Origin: Candidatus Albibeggiatoa sp. nov. BB20
Lineage (GTDB): Bacteria > Pseudomonadota > Gammaproteobacteria > Beggiatoales > Beggiatoaceae
DNA: 10,388 nt
Assembly (NCBI GenBank): GCA_016744725.1
Contig: JADGDW010000155.1
Span: 1-10,388, forward strand
Direction of reading: 5' to 3'
How positions within the stretch are numbered: position 1 is the stretch's first letter; every line of letters begins with the position of its first letter. Below, piece after piece: positions 1 through 7,037 of the stretch. A program made the translations under genes and the position numbers. The notes below the pieces were generated by a model. The model ran no database searches and had not been told where the DNA came from. It saw nothing but the letters and a program-made list of their open reading frames with translations.

Positions 1-3000
1 ATTTACAACTGTACTACCCTCTGGCGGCACAAATTCATACGCACCAATATCACATGTGCTAGAACGAGCAGTACCACGTTGATCTAAATCTTCACATAAA
101 CTGTTACCCGCATCAACACCAACCGAATTACCATACAGTATGATTGTTGAGGTTAAACCATCATTATCTGCTGGAGAGGATGCCAGTTTAGGGTCTACGG
201 ATAATTCTGCTGTGGTTAAACCATTACTCAAACAACTACCGTCTTCAATAATATTATTGCTACCTAAAACAGTACTTGAAGTGATATAACACTCTGACTC
301 AGAGGGGGTTGAAGAGTTGGCTAAAATACTGTTGTTCATGGTCAAACTACTATCTTCAACATAAATACTAGTACCATTGCCATGTGTACTGCCAGAATCA
401 GCTCTGAGTGTATAATTTTCTGAAAATGTGGAGTTATTTACCGTTAAAGTCGAGCTGCTAGCAATAATAGCTCCCCCTCTATTTGCACTATTCTTATAGA
501 AAGTTGAGTTTGTCACTTCGACTACAGAATTTTGTGTAAGTGAAATCGCACCACCACTGAAAAAATCTTCACTCATGCTATTATTCACAAATGTGCTATT
601 AGCAATTGAAACTAAACCGCTATCCCATACTCTAATTGCAGCACCGCCTTGATGTGCTTGATTACTATCAAAGGTAGAATTAGTGATTGTAATATAATTA
701 TTACCATTCTTAATTGCAATTGCGCCACCGTCAGCCTGTGATACAGCCTTATTTGATTTGAACAAGCATTGATCTATTGTGGCTGTTGCCTTCCCTTCAA
801 AAATTATTGCACCACCATTATTATCATTACCTGATGTTTGAGCATTTTGCATAGTTAAGTTTTTAAGCGTGACTGATTTGTTACCATTAGGTAAATAAAA
901 TAAACGGGTTGAATTGCCTCCATCAATGATGACAGAATTGCTTTGCCCATCAATGCTAAGGTCTTTATTGATCGTAATTTCAGAACTTAGATTAATTGTG
1001 AGTGAGTCAGAAAAAGTAATAGTCCCGCCAGCACAAGCCTCAGTCACTGCCTGACGTAAAGAACCTGAGCCATCATCATTTTCATTAGTGACAACTGAAT
1101 TACAACTGGTCTCTGGTGTCGCGGATATTTCCTCACTATAATCACTGGTTAAAGCATTGGACTGACCTGAATGTATTGGCGTATAGGTTTCAACCACAAA
1201 ATAATATTTTGTACCTTCGGTTAAATCTGTAATATTTTGATTACTTATTGATTTATCTGCTGTATTCACACTGTTATCGTATGAATCAGAACTTGTACCA
1301 TAGCGAATGGTGTAATAGCCATCATCGCTTGTATAAGCAATCGGTGTCCAAGCAATTTGTACTTCAGTCTCTGATATTACCGTTGCAGTCACATTGCTCA
1401 CAGGGACAGTTTGAGTATTAAGCCAGTCACTATCAATGTTTTCAAGGCTACTGGGATTTTCCGCACTGCTTAAGGCGTTATAACTAAAATCACCTGCATT
1501 CAAACTAAAAAAATTAGTTAGATCAGGAATTTCACCTGTTAAGGTATTTTTATATAACAATAAATCCGTCAAGCTAGTTGGTAAATTACTCGGGATTGAA
1601 CCTGTTAATTTATTTGAGTGAAGATATAAAAGCTGAAGGTTAGATGGAAAATCAGTTTCCATTGAAGTAAGTTGATTATTATCTAGTTTCAATTCTATTA
1701 ATTCGGATAAATCGCTAACACCTTGCAAATCGCCCGTTAAATTGTTTGTGCTTAAATGTAACTCTTGTAGTTGGCTCAATGCACTTAAATCTGGAATTTC
1801 GCCTGTTAAATTTAGCCCATCACGCAATATTGCGACTACATTAGTTGCTGGGTCATCACAAATTACACCAGACCAATCACATGGTGCATCTGTTTTAAGC
1901 CAGTTATTGCCTGATTTATCTGACCAGTTATGCCCTTCTGTTGCAACATACAAGCTCACTAACGCCTCACATTCAGAAGTAGGAATGTCAGTTTGAGCTA
2001 AACATAAATTATCAAAAACTGATTGAGGTGCATCTATAATTAGGGATGGCTCAGCATCTCCGCCAGATTGTAATTCATTATTTTGTCCCCAACACCATGC
2101 TTCTCCTCCAACAATTGCACAGCGGTGCTTATCTATACTACTGTCCAATACAGTAATATCCGTATTGATTGTCGTTGCATAAGGACTCACTTGGCTTCCA
2201 TCAAGTTCATTAGCCAACTGCGCAATATCATCACTACCCCAACATTGGACTGCCCCACCACTAAATAAAGCACAAGTACTTGAATGGCCTGTCGAAACAT
2301 CAGTGACTCCACTATTGTCTGGGATTGCTTGTACAGGAGAGGCTTGTCCTCCTATACTGCTTGATAATGTTCCATTACCCAATTGCCCTTCATCATTAAG
2401 TCCCCAACACAACACGCCGCTATCAACAACCGCGCAAGCATGTTCAAATTTGGCACTGACTTTTGTTGCTCCAGATAATATGCCTGAAACCGTATTTGGC
2501 GTGGTTTCATCAGTATTACTGTCATTTCCTAATTGGCCATTATTGTTGCGCCCCCAGCATTTAACCGTACCACTGGCAATCACTGCACACGTAAAATCTT
2601 CACCTGTGGCAATATCCGTTACACTTGTTAAATCTTTGACAGTCACTGGTGTTAATTGCGAATCAAATGAGGCATCCCCCAATTTTCCATAATCATTATT
2701 TCCCCAGCACTGCATATTATTATCTACAATTGCACATGTATTGGAGTAGCCTGCAGAAATTTTTGTAACCTTACTTCCAGCTCCAAGACCAGATACATCA
2801 ACAGCGATACTGCTTGCCGTTGTATTACCTGTGCCTAATTGACCAGAGTCATTATTCCCCCAGCATTTCACACCACCATCTACAATTGCACACGCGTGAT
2901 TAGTTCCAGCGGTGACGGCAGTTGCACCATCAGAAATCCCAATAACATAAGATGGATATTGAGTATTTTCCGCTGTTCCATCACCTAGACTATTATTATC

Positions 3001-3273
3001 ATTACTGCCCCAACAACGTACTTTTCCTATGTCAGTCACCACACAAGAAAAGCCATTACCTGTGGCAATATCTGTTACATCAGTCAACGCGATAGATGCA
3101 GCATAGACTGGCATTGATAAGCTAAATATAAAGACAATGAACAATCTGCTAACAACCATAATGGGAAAAGCAGAAGTCAGTAAAATACGATGAACTAATG
3201 ACAGAATCATCAGAGCCAGTTGAGACAGAAAAGCCTTTAACAAGCACCCTGTCCGATATTTTAGTCTAAACAT
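1..3273 (-). CDS. Large secreted multidomain protein: RCC1 repeats, LRRs, FN3-like, beta-helix (C-terminus outside window)
   Basis: The minus-strand frame is open from an ATG at 3273 to base 1, giving 1091 residues with no stop, so the 3' end is missing. Domains in order: hydrophobic leader (1-58, possible cleavage at VYA-AS after residue 58); seven RCC1-type repeats (about 62-406) with a CWGxNxxGQLG core; an LRR cap (C435, CDWSGVIC at 465-472) and about five LTGxIP-type LRRs (to about 603); a fibronectin III-like domain (about 622-720); a GSLRQA segment and beta-helix coils (about 724-1010) with repeated GGAI and NSTF motifs; and a DQRG...CDIGAYEF stretch (1064-1081) like the end of choice-of-anchor Q domains. 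The abundant cysteines and the leader point to export and probably the cell surface. The start is chosen because AAAGGAA lies 7 nt upstream; M22 and M39 are alternatives without ribosome-binding sites. It is transcribed divergently from the Nudix gene. Adhesion or ligand binding is inferred only; no enzyme active site was recognised. Confidence 0.9.
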   Translation of the reverse strand, partial: MFRLKYRTGCLLKAFLSQLALMILSLVHRILLTSAFPIMVVSRLFIVFIFSLSMPVYAASIALTDVTDIATGNGFSCVVTDIGKVRCWGSNDNNSLGDGTAENTQYPSYVIGISDGATAVTAGTNHACAIVDGGVKCWGNNDSGQLGTGNTTASSIAVDVSGLGAGSKVTKISAGYSNTCAIVDNNMQCWGNNDYGKLGDASFDSQLTPVTVKDLTSVTDIATGEDFTCAVIASGTVKCWGRNNNGQLGNDSNTDETTPNTVSGILSGATKVSAKFEHACAVVDSGVLCWGLNDEGQLGNGTLSSSIGGQASPVQAIPDNSGVTDVSTGHSSTCALFSGGAVQCWGSDDIAQLANELDGSQVSPYATTINTDITVLDSSIDKHRCAIVGGEAWCWGQNNELQSGGDAEPSLIIDAPQSVFDNLCLAQTDIPTSECEALVSLYVATEGHNWSDKSGNNWLKTDAPCDWSGVICDDPATNVVAILRDGLNLTGEIPDLSALSQLQELHLSTNNLTGDLQGVSDLSELIELKLDNNQLTSMETDFPSNLQLLYLHSNKLTGSIPSNLPTSLTDLLLYKNTLTGEIPDLTNFFSLNAGDFSYNALSSAENPSSLENIDSDWLNTQTVPVSNVTATVISETEVQIAWTPIAYTSDDGYYTIRYGTSSDSYDNSVNTADKSISNQNITDLTEGTKYYFVVETYTPIHSGQSNALTSDYSEEISATPETSCNSVVTNENDDGSGSLRQAVTEACAGGTITFSDSLTINLSSEITINKDLSIDGQSNSVIIDGGNSTRLFYLPNGNKSVTLKNLTMQNAQTSGNDNNGGAIIFEGKATATIDQCLFKSNKAVSQADGGAIAIKNGNNYITITNSTFDSNQAHQGGAAIRVWDSGLVSIANSTFVNNSMSEDFFSGGAISLTQNSVVEVTNSTFYKNSANRGGAIIASSSTLTVNNSTFSENYTLRADSGSTHGNGTSIYVEDSSLTMNNSILANSSTPSESECYITSSTVLGSNNIIEDGSCLSNGLTTAELSVDPKLASSPADNDGLTSTIILYGNSVGVDAGNSLCEDLDQRGTARSSTCDIGAYEFVPPEGSTVVN
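244..1104 (-). repeat. Right-handed beta-helix coils with NSTF and GGAI motifs
   Basis: This encodes residues 724-1010 of the large secreted protein. It opens with DDGSGSLRQAV...GGTITFS, typical of the start of CSLREA or polymorphic-membrane-protein-like beta-helices. Coils then repeat roughly every 25-34 residues. NSTF occurs at 865, 892, 922 and 947, with NNSIL at 980 as a variant. GGA(I/A) motifs occur in five coils. The spacing and Asn ladders fit a parallel beta-helix. No pectinase-like catalytic residues were recognised. Confidence 0.78.
1114..1410 (-). other. Fibronectin type III-like domain segment
   Basis: This encodes residues 622-720 of the large secreted protein. The pattern VSNVTATVISETEVQIAWTP, then YYTIRYG, then ITDLTEGTKYYFVVETY, is the usual layout of FN3 strands B, C, E and F. 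The domain lies between the LRR block and the beta-helix and probably acts as a spacer or binding module. Confidence 0.75.
1465..1971 (-). repeat. Plant-type leucine-rich repeats with N-terminal Cys cap
   Basis: This stretch encodes residues 435-603 of the large secreted protein. An N-terminal cap (ALVSLYVAT...NW...CDWSGVIC) resembles the LRRNT domain that precedes extracellular LRRs. It is followed by about five repeats of the LxxLxLxxNxLTGxIP kind, for example LQELHLSTNNLTG and LQLLYLHSNKLTGSIP. Such arrays normally form a curved protein-binding surface; the partner is unknown. Confidence 0.85.
2056..3090 (-). repeat. Seven RCC1-type repeats (predicted seven-bladed beta-propeller)
   Basis: Seven repeat units of about 50 residues encode residues 62-406 of the large secreted protein. 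Each has a cysteine, then 9-10 residues later CWG, and in most blades N-x-x-G-Q-L-G. The CWG motifs begin at residues 87, 137, 189, 239, 289, 344 and 394. The sixth (SDDIAQLAN) and seventh (QNNELQSGG) depart most from the consensus. Seven units match the number of blades in a closed RCC1 propeller. The fold is inferred from the family. Confidence 0.88.
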
Positions 3274-3280
3274 AACAAAT

Positions 3281-3287
3281 TTCCTTT
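3281..3287 (-). promoter_or_regulatory. Ribosome-binding site deciding the start of the large secreted protein
   Basis: Read on the minus strand this is AAAGGAA, 7 nt before the ATG at 3273. It is the only good Shine-Dalgarno match before any in-frame ATG of this gene. It therefore supports the long leader over the internal starts at 3210 and 3159. Confidence 0.7.
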
Positions 3288-3366
3288 AAAGCCTCTTTCA
3301 TACAAAGAGCACTTATGAATCAGATTATTACCTAAAAAGTAAGCAAATTTCAGACATATTGGCTAT

Positions 3367-3372
3367 AGTATA
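3367..3372 (-). promoter_or_regulatory. Candidate -10 element for the large secreted protein gene
   Basis: The minus strand reads TATACT (5 of 6 to the sigma-70 -10 consensus), about 94 nt upstream of the start codon. No good -35 lies 16-18 bp upstream; the best is TTATTA at 16 bp. In AT-rich DNA such matches are common, so this is tentative. Confidence 0.25.
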
Positions 3373-3404
3373 GATGATTTTAAGCAGGTAATAAGTACCG
3401 TTTG

Positions 3405-3425
3405 TCATCGCCAAGTTAACGATGA
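3405..3425. promoter_or_regulatory. Inverted repeat in divergent intergenic region
   Basis: TCATCG and CGATGA form a perfect 6-bp inverted repeat separated by 9 bp. It lies between the two divergent genes and between their candidate -10 elements. The spacing would suit a dimeric regulator on one face of the helix, but a 6-bp arm can arise by chance. Confidence 0.25.
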
Positions 3426-3498
3426 GTAAGGATAATAACTGAGGTTCAATCTAAAAAATAATTTTTATTATTTACTATGGAACAAGAATATTTCACTG

Positions 3499-3504
3499 TA
3501 TAAT
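3499..3504 (+). promoter_or_regulatory. Candidate -10 element for nudF
   Basis: A perfect TATAAT lies 33 bp before the nudF ATG, giving a leader of roughly 27 nt. The hexamer 17 bp upstream (TATGGA) is a poor -35, so the promoter would be weak or activator-dependent if real. Confidence 0.4.
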
Positions 3505-3537
3505 CAAAGCCATCATATAAAATAACGGCTAAAAATA

Positions 3538-4143
3538 ATGACTGATAAAAAAGTTGAAATCCTTGAAAAAATAACGTGCCATGCAGGATTTTTCACACTC
3601 AATCGCTACAAATTAAGACATAGTTTATTTTCTGGAGGCTGGAGTAATGAGTTGCTACGAGAAGTATTAGAGCGTGGACATGCTGTTGCCGTATTGCCTT
3701 ACGATCCAGTAACCGATAATGTGGTTTTAATAGAACAATTTCGCCCCGGTGCAATGGTGGCAGAACATAATCCACCTTGGTTGTTTGAAATTGTGGCTGG
3801 CATTATTGAACCGAATGAACAGCCTGAGCAAGTTGCTGATCGAGAAATGCAAGAAGAAGCGGGTTGTGAAATTTTAGATCTAAAACCTATTTATCACTTT
3901 TTTGTTAGCCCCGGCGCAGTTTCAGAAACCACACAATTGTATTGTGCCAAAGTCGATACAAGCAATATTTCGGGACTACATGGTGTAGAAGCCGAAGATG
4001 AGGACATCAAAGTGCATGTTATGTCCTATCAACAAGCCATGCAAATGTTAAATGAAGGACAGATTATGTATGCTCCAGCCATTATGGCCTTGCAGTGGTT
4101 AGCATTAAACCGAGATGCAGTGCGCCAAGACTGGAACAGCTAA
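3538..4143 (+). CDS. nudF: ADP-ribose pyrophosphatase, Nudix hydrolase family (NudF type)
   Basis: This predicted cytosolic enzyme of 201 residues hydrolyses ADP-ribose to AMP and ribose 5-phosphate with Mg2+. A complete Nudix box (G-x5-E-x7-RE-U-x-EE-x-G-U) spans residues 88-110: G88, E94, R102, E103, E106, E107, G109. Proline 125, in the motif FVSPG, lies 15 residues after the box, the marker that separates ADP-ribose pyrophosphatases from other Nudix enzymes. The N-terminal strands (residues about 5-50) and IEQFRPG (65-71) match the dimerising NudF fold. Length is close to that of the E. coli protein (209). The start is fixed: an in-frame stop lies just upstream at 3523 and the next Met is residue 73. 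The Shine-Dalgarno is poor. The gene is single, divergent from the secreted protein and convergent with the chemotaxis operon. A role in recycling ADP-ribose is inferred from the family; other ADP-sugars could also be substrates. Confidence 0.93.
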   Translation: MTDKKVEILEKITCHAGFFTLNRYKLRHSLFSGGWSNELLREVLERGHAVAVLPYDPVTDNVVLIEQFRPGAMVAEHNPPWLFEIVAGIIEPNEQPEQVADREMQEEAGCEILDLKPIYHFFVSPGAVSETTQLYCAKVDTSNISGLHGVEAEDEDIKVHVMSYQQAMQMLNEGQIMYAPAIMALQWLALNRDAVRQDWNS

Positions 4144-4172
4144 TATTTATAGTCAATTTTGGCTTATATATT

Positions 4173-4236
4173 AGGACTGGCAGTCTTTTTATACTTTAAA
4201 TATCAAACACTTTTGAAATCAAGGACTGCCAGTCCT
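4173..4236. terminator. Possible bidirectional terminator between nudF and mcp
   Basis: On the plus strand the first core can fold into a 6-bp hairpin (one G-T pair, 3-nt loop) running into TTTTT (4186-4190), 30 nt after the nudF stop. On the minus strand the second core makes a perfect 6-bp AGGACT/AGTCCT hairpin followed by TGATTT, about 45 nt after the mcp stop. Alternatively the two cores pair as a 13-bp stem with a 38-nt loop. Stems are short, so efficiency is uncertain. Confidence 0.45.
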
Positions 4237-4251
4237 GTATTACTTTAAAAT
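4173..4251. repeat. Two imperfect direct repeats (49-bp period) with palindromic cores
   Basis: Copy one begins at 4173 with AGGACTGGCAGTC and has ACTTTAAA at 4193. Copy two begins at 4222 with AGGACTGCCAGTC and has ACTTTAAA at 4242. Both landmarks are offset by exactly 49 bp. Each core is itself palindromic around one central base. The two copies differ at that central base, so they are also perfect 13-bp inverted repeats of each other (4173-4185 with 4224-4236). The element lies wholly between two convergent stop codons. Confidence 0.8.
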
Positions 4252-4280
4252 AAAACGACTATAATCAATGCTTCAAGTGC

Positions 4281-7025
4281 CTAAAAGTCTTCCCAATCAT
4301 CGTCATTATGTCCACCATGCCCTGCTTTTAAATGGGGTTTTTGATGCGGTGGCAGTACATGGGCTGCATGTTCAGTGGTCATAGCATGGCTTAATTGATG
4401 TAAACGACTATGGTTATCATGCTCCAATATATCATCATATAACAAGTCATTATCTATTGTGAAAAAGTCGGTTTGCTCACGTAAAATCAATGCTTGCTCA
4501 GCCATAGACTCACTGGCAGAAGCCGCTTCTTCCACCATTGCCGCATTTTGCTGAGTCATTTCATCCATCTGAGTCACGGCTTTATTAACCTGATGAATAC
4601 CTGATGATTGTTCCTGACTGGCAGCGGAAATTTCTGAAATAATGTCGCTGACTTTTTTCACACTGGTAACTATTTCATCTAAGGTTTCCCCAGATTTATT
4701 CACTAATTTAGTGCCTTCATCAACTTTAATGACACTGTCTTGAATCAAATTTTTGATTTCTTTAGCCGCCGAGGCACTACGTTGAGCAAGATTACGTACT
4801 TCGCTGGCAACCACAGCAAAGCCTCGACCTTGTTCACCTGCCCGTGCCGCTTCCACCGCCGCATTTAACGCAAGCAAGTTGGTTTGGAATGCAATATCAT
4901 CAATCACATCAATAATATCCGTGATTTCGCGGCTGCTGCTACTAATCTCATTCATTGCCGTGACGGCTGAGCCTACAACTGCTCCTCCTTTCTCTGCCAA
5001 ATTACGTGCATTAATAGCAAGCTGGGTGGCTTGAGTGGCATTGTCTGCATTTTGTTGCACGCTGCTGGTCATTTCCTGCATACTGGCGGCGGTTTCTTCT
5101 AATGCAGAAGCTTGCTCTTCAGTCCGTTGATTAAGACTTAAATTGGCTTGGGAAATTTCTTCCGCTGCGGTTTTAACCGAACGCGCTGAATTGATGATGG
5201 TTGTCATACTTTCAGTTAATTTAGCAATCGTGATGTTGGCATCATTTTTAAGCTGCTCCAACTCACCACGGTAATCTCGTTTAATCGTTTGGGTTAAATC
5301 ACCTTGAGATAAGGCTGAAAAAATAGTCGCAATATCGCCTACTGCAACTTGATTAAATTCTATGATTTTATTCACACTGGCACTAAAGGTATGGAAAAAG
5401 TCAGTTTTATCTTCCAGACCAATACGTTGGCTAAAGTCCCCTTCTGATGCGGCTTGAATGACGCTACTGATTTCTTTTTCAGTCGCCACTTGAGTGGTAA
5501 TCTCGCGCCATTCTGCAACAGTCCCCACTCGCTCACCTTCAGCATTAATAATAGGTGTGGTTACAGATGCAATTACGCATTCTCCCACATTAAATTTAGA
5601 AATATAGCTAGAGGTTAAATCATCAACTAATTTGCGCTGATGAGCGGGGTTTTTATGGAAATTATCCACACAAGTGCCAAGCAGATTATTTACATCGAAG
5701 TGTGGAAATTGGGCTTTTACTTTGTCAGTAGACAATAAATCATAAGCTGATTTGTTTGCATAGACGATATTAAATCCCGTATCCGTGATGAAAACACTGG
5801 TTGTGACGCTATCGAGAGCTGCGGTTAAGCGTAGAGCTTCGTCAGCGACTTGCTTATCAGATGTTGCCCGTTTTTGTAATTGGTGCTGCATTTGTTGCAA
5901 AATGTGTAATAAATTGCCCGTTTCATCTTTAGAATCAACCTTAATTTGGCTGCTTAAATCACCGTCTTTAATCGCCGTAGCAACCATACTGGCTTGAGTT
6001 AAGCGTGCAATAATCCCCGTCCAAATCAAATAGGCTAACAATGTTGATAACAGTACGATAATAGCAATAGACGCTAAAATATAGATAAGGTTTAAATAGG
6101 CCTGTTTGCTTAAGTTTTCCGCCTGCCATTCCAAATCACTGGCTAATTGTTTTTGAATTATGATTAATACTTCAATTTTTTCAGTCTGCATTTTTGACCA
6201 ATACTCAGGGGCTACCGTGGCTATTTGCTCAGGGTCTTGGCTCAATGCAATTTTTTCCATTCGCTGAGTTTCTTGTAAAAAACCGCCTTGGAATGTTTGT
6301 TGATAAAAGGCTTTTTGTTGTTCAACAAAATAAGTGTTAACCGCCCGTTCAAATAACAGCTTTTGTACAGCAGAGAGCTCTATATATTTGCGATATTGTT
6401 CAGGGGTAAAATGTTGTTGACTGAATACCATTGTGAGTAGAGAACGTTCAATTGCAACTATTTCTTGAGCTTGTAAAAAATTGATATAAGCTAATTCATA
6501 ATGGAAAATGCTCTGCTCTGTATCCACACTTGCCAATTGCATCACAAAGTCTAAGATAACCTCATTGAGCTCAGAATATAGTTGCATTGCTTGGTCAGGC
6601 ACGATTTGACGTGCGCTCACCTTATTCCGCATCGGATCCAAATCATCTAAACGTTGTATCACTTGATTCAAATTTATTTGTAAACTTTTATCATAATTAT
6701 GGATTTTGAAGTCTGCTACAAATTGTTTTAAAGCCTGTATACTTTCAGCGGTACGTTCCGCTTCATATTCCAGTTGAGTGACATATTTATTATCTTGACT
6801 GCGCAAATGCAACACGCTAATCAAATGTTCACGCTGGATTTCATATACTAAATTGCTTAATTTAATTGAAAGATGGACTAATTCATCTAATTTTTTCATC
6901 TTATCGTAAGTTTGATATTTTTCGACCGTACCCATGTAGGCAAAAAATAATAAGCCCATAATCGGTAAAAAAATCATGAGACTCAGTTTGTATTTAATGC
7001 CCAAGTTAGCAAGCCAGCGTTTCAT
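4281..7025 (-). CDS. Methyl-accepting chemotaxis protein with NIT-like sensor, HAMP and PAS domains
   Basis: This inner-membrane chemoreceptor has 914 residues from the start chosen here. TM1 is about 12-31 and TM2 about 311-338. The all-helical region between them resembles the NIT (nitrate/nitrite sensing) domain, notably IERSLLTMVFSQQHFTPEQYRKY. HAMP follows (about 335-390), then PAS (about 401-510), one or two further HAMP-like segments (about 519-612), and the signalling hairpin with tip IAFQTNLLALNAAVEAARAG (711-730). Its flanks (EEQASALEETAASMQE; QQNAAMVEEAASASES) match the methylation helices of E. coli-class receptors. The tail has ten histidines (869-906) and ends DWEDF, fitting the xWxxF CheR-docking motif. 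A longer reading from 7067 would overlap cheW by 32 nt. The ATG at 7025 is preferred: it has AAGG 8 nt upstream and begins MKRWLANLGIKYKL. It is last in the cheY-cheA-cheW-mcp cluster. The ligand is unproven. Confidence 0.92.
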   Translation of the reverse strand: MKRWLANLGIKYKLSLMIFLPIMGLLFFAYMGTVEKYQTYDKMKKLDELVHLSIKLSNLVYEIQREHLISVLHLRSQDNKYVTQLEYEAERTAESIQALKQFVADFKIHNYDKSLQINLNQVIQRLDDLDPMRNKVSARQIVPDQAMQLYSELNEVILDFVMQLASVDTEQSIFHYELAYINFLQAQEIVAIERSLLTMVFSQQHFTPEQYRKYIELSAVQKLLFERAVNTYFVEQQKAFYQQTFQGGFLQETQRMEKIALSQDPEQIATVAPEYWSKMQTEKIEVLIIIQKQLASDLEWQAENLSKQAYLNLIYILASIAIIVLLSTLLAYLIWTGIIARLTQASMVATAIKDGDLSSQIKVDSKDETGNLLHILQQMQHQLQKRATSDKQVADEALRLTAALDSVTTSVFITDTGFNIVYANKSAYDLLSTDKVKAQFPHFDVNNLLGTCVDNFHKNPAHQRKLVDDLTSSYISKFNVGECVIASVTTPIINAEGERVGTVAEWREITTQVATEKEISSVIQAASEGDFSQRIGLEDKTDFFHTFSASVNKIIEFNQVAVGDIATIFSALSQGDLTQTIKRDYRGELEQLKNDANITIAKLTESMTTIINSARSVKTAAEEISQANLSLNQRTEEQASALEETAASMQEMTSSVQQNADNATQATQLAINARNLAEKGGAVVGSAVTAMNEISSSSREITDIIDVIDDIAFQTNLLALNAAVEAARAGEQGRGFAVVASEVRNLAQRSASAAKEIKNLIQDSVIKVDEGTKLVNKSGETLDEIVTSVKKVSDIISEISAASQEQSSGIHQVNKAVTQMDEMTQQNAAMVEEAASASESMAEQALILREQTDFFTIDNDLLYDDILEHDNHSRLHQLSHAMTTEHAAHVLPPHQKPHLKAGHGGHNDDDWEDF

Positions 7026-7033
7026 ATTGTATA

Positions 7034-7037
7034 CCTT
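7034..7037 (-). promoter_or_regulatory. Ribosome-binding site of mcp overlapping the cheW stop
   Basis: The minus strand reads TAAGG, in which TAA is the cheW stop and AAGG is the Shine-Dalgarno 8 nt before the mcp ATG at 7025. This arrangement fits translational coupling and fixes the mcp start. Confidence 0.65.

Noticed and set aside
244..1104. Beta-helix region considered as a pectate lyase or other carbohydrate enzyme
   Set aside because: The coils match generic CSLREA/anchor-Q type beta-helices. No catalytic residue cluster of a known lyase or hydrolase was seen.
1742..2692. Plus-strand reading frames of 61-129 codons at 1742-1996, 2083-2268 and 2303-2692
   Set aside because: They lie antisense to the RCC1/LRR gene, whose minus-strand frame is continuous and domain-rich. 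Their translations are low-complexity shadows with no family resemblance.
4173..4251. The two 49-bp-period repeats considered as a CRISPR or attachment site
   Set aside because: There are only two units, with divergent spacers, no cas genes, no integrase and no tRNA nearby.
5785..5997. Plus-strand 70-codon frame inside the chemoreceptor gene
   Set aside because: It is antisense to well-conserved HAMP/PAS coding sequence, with a composition typical of a shadow frame.
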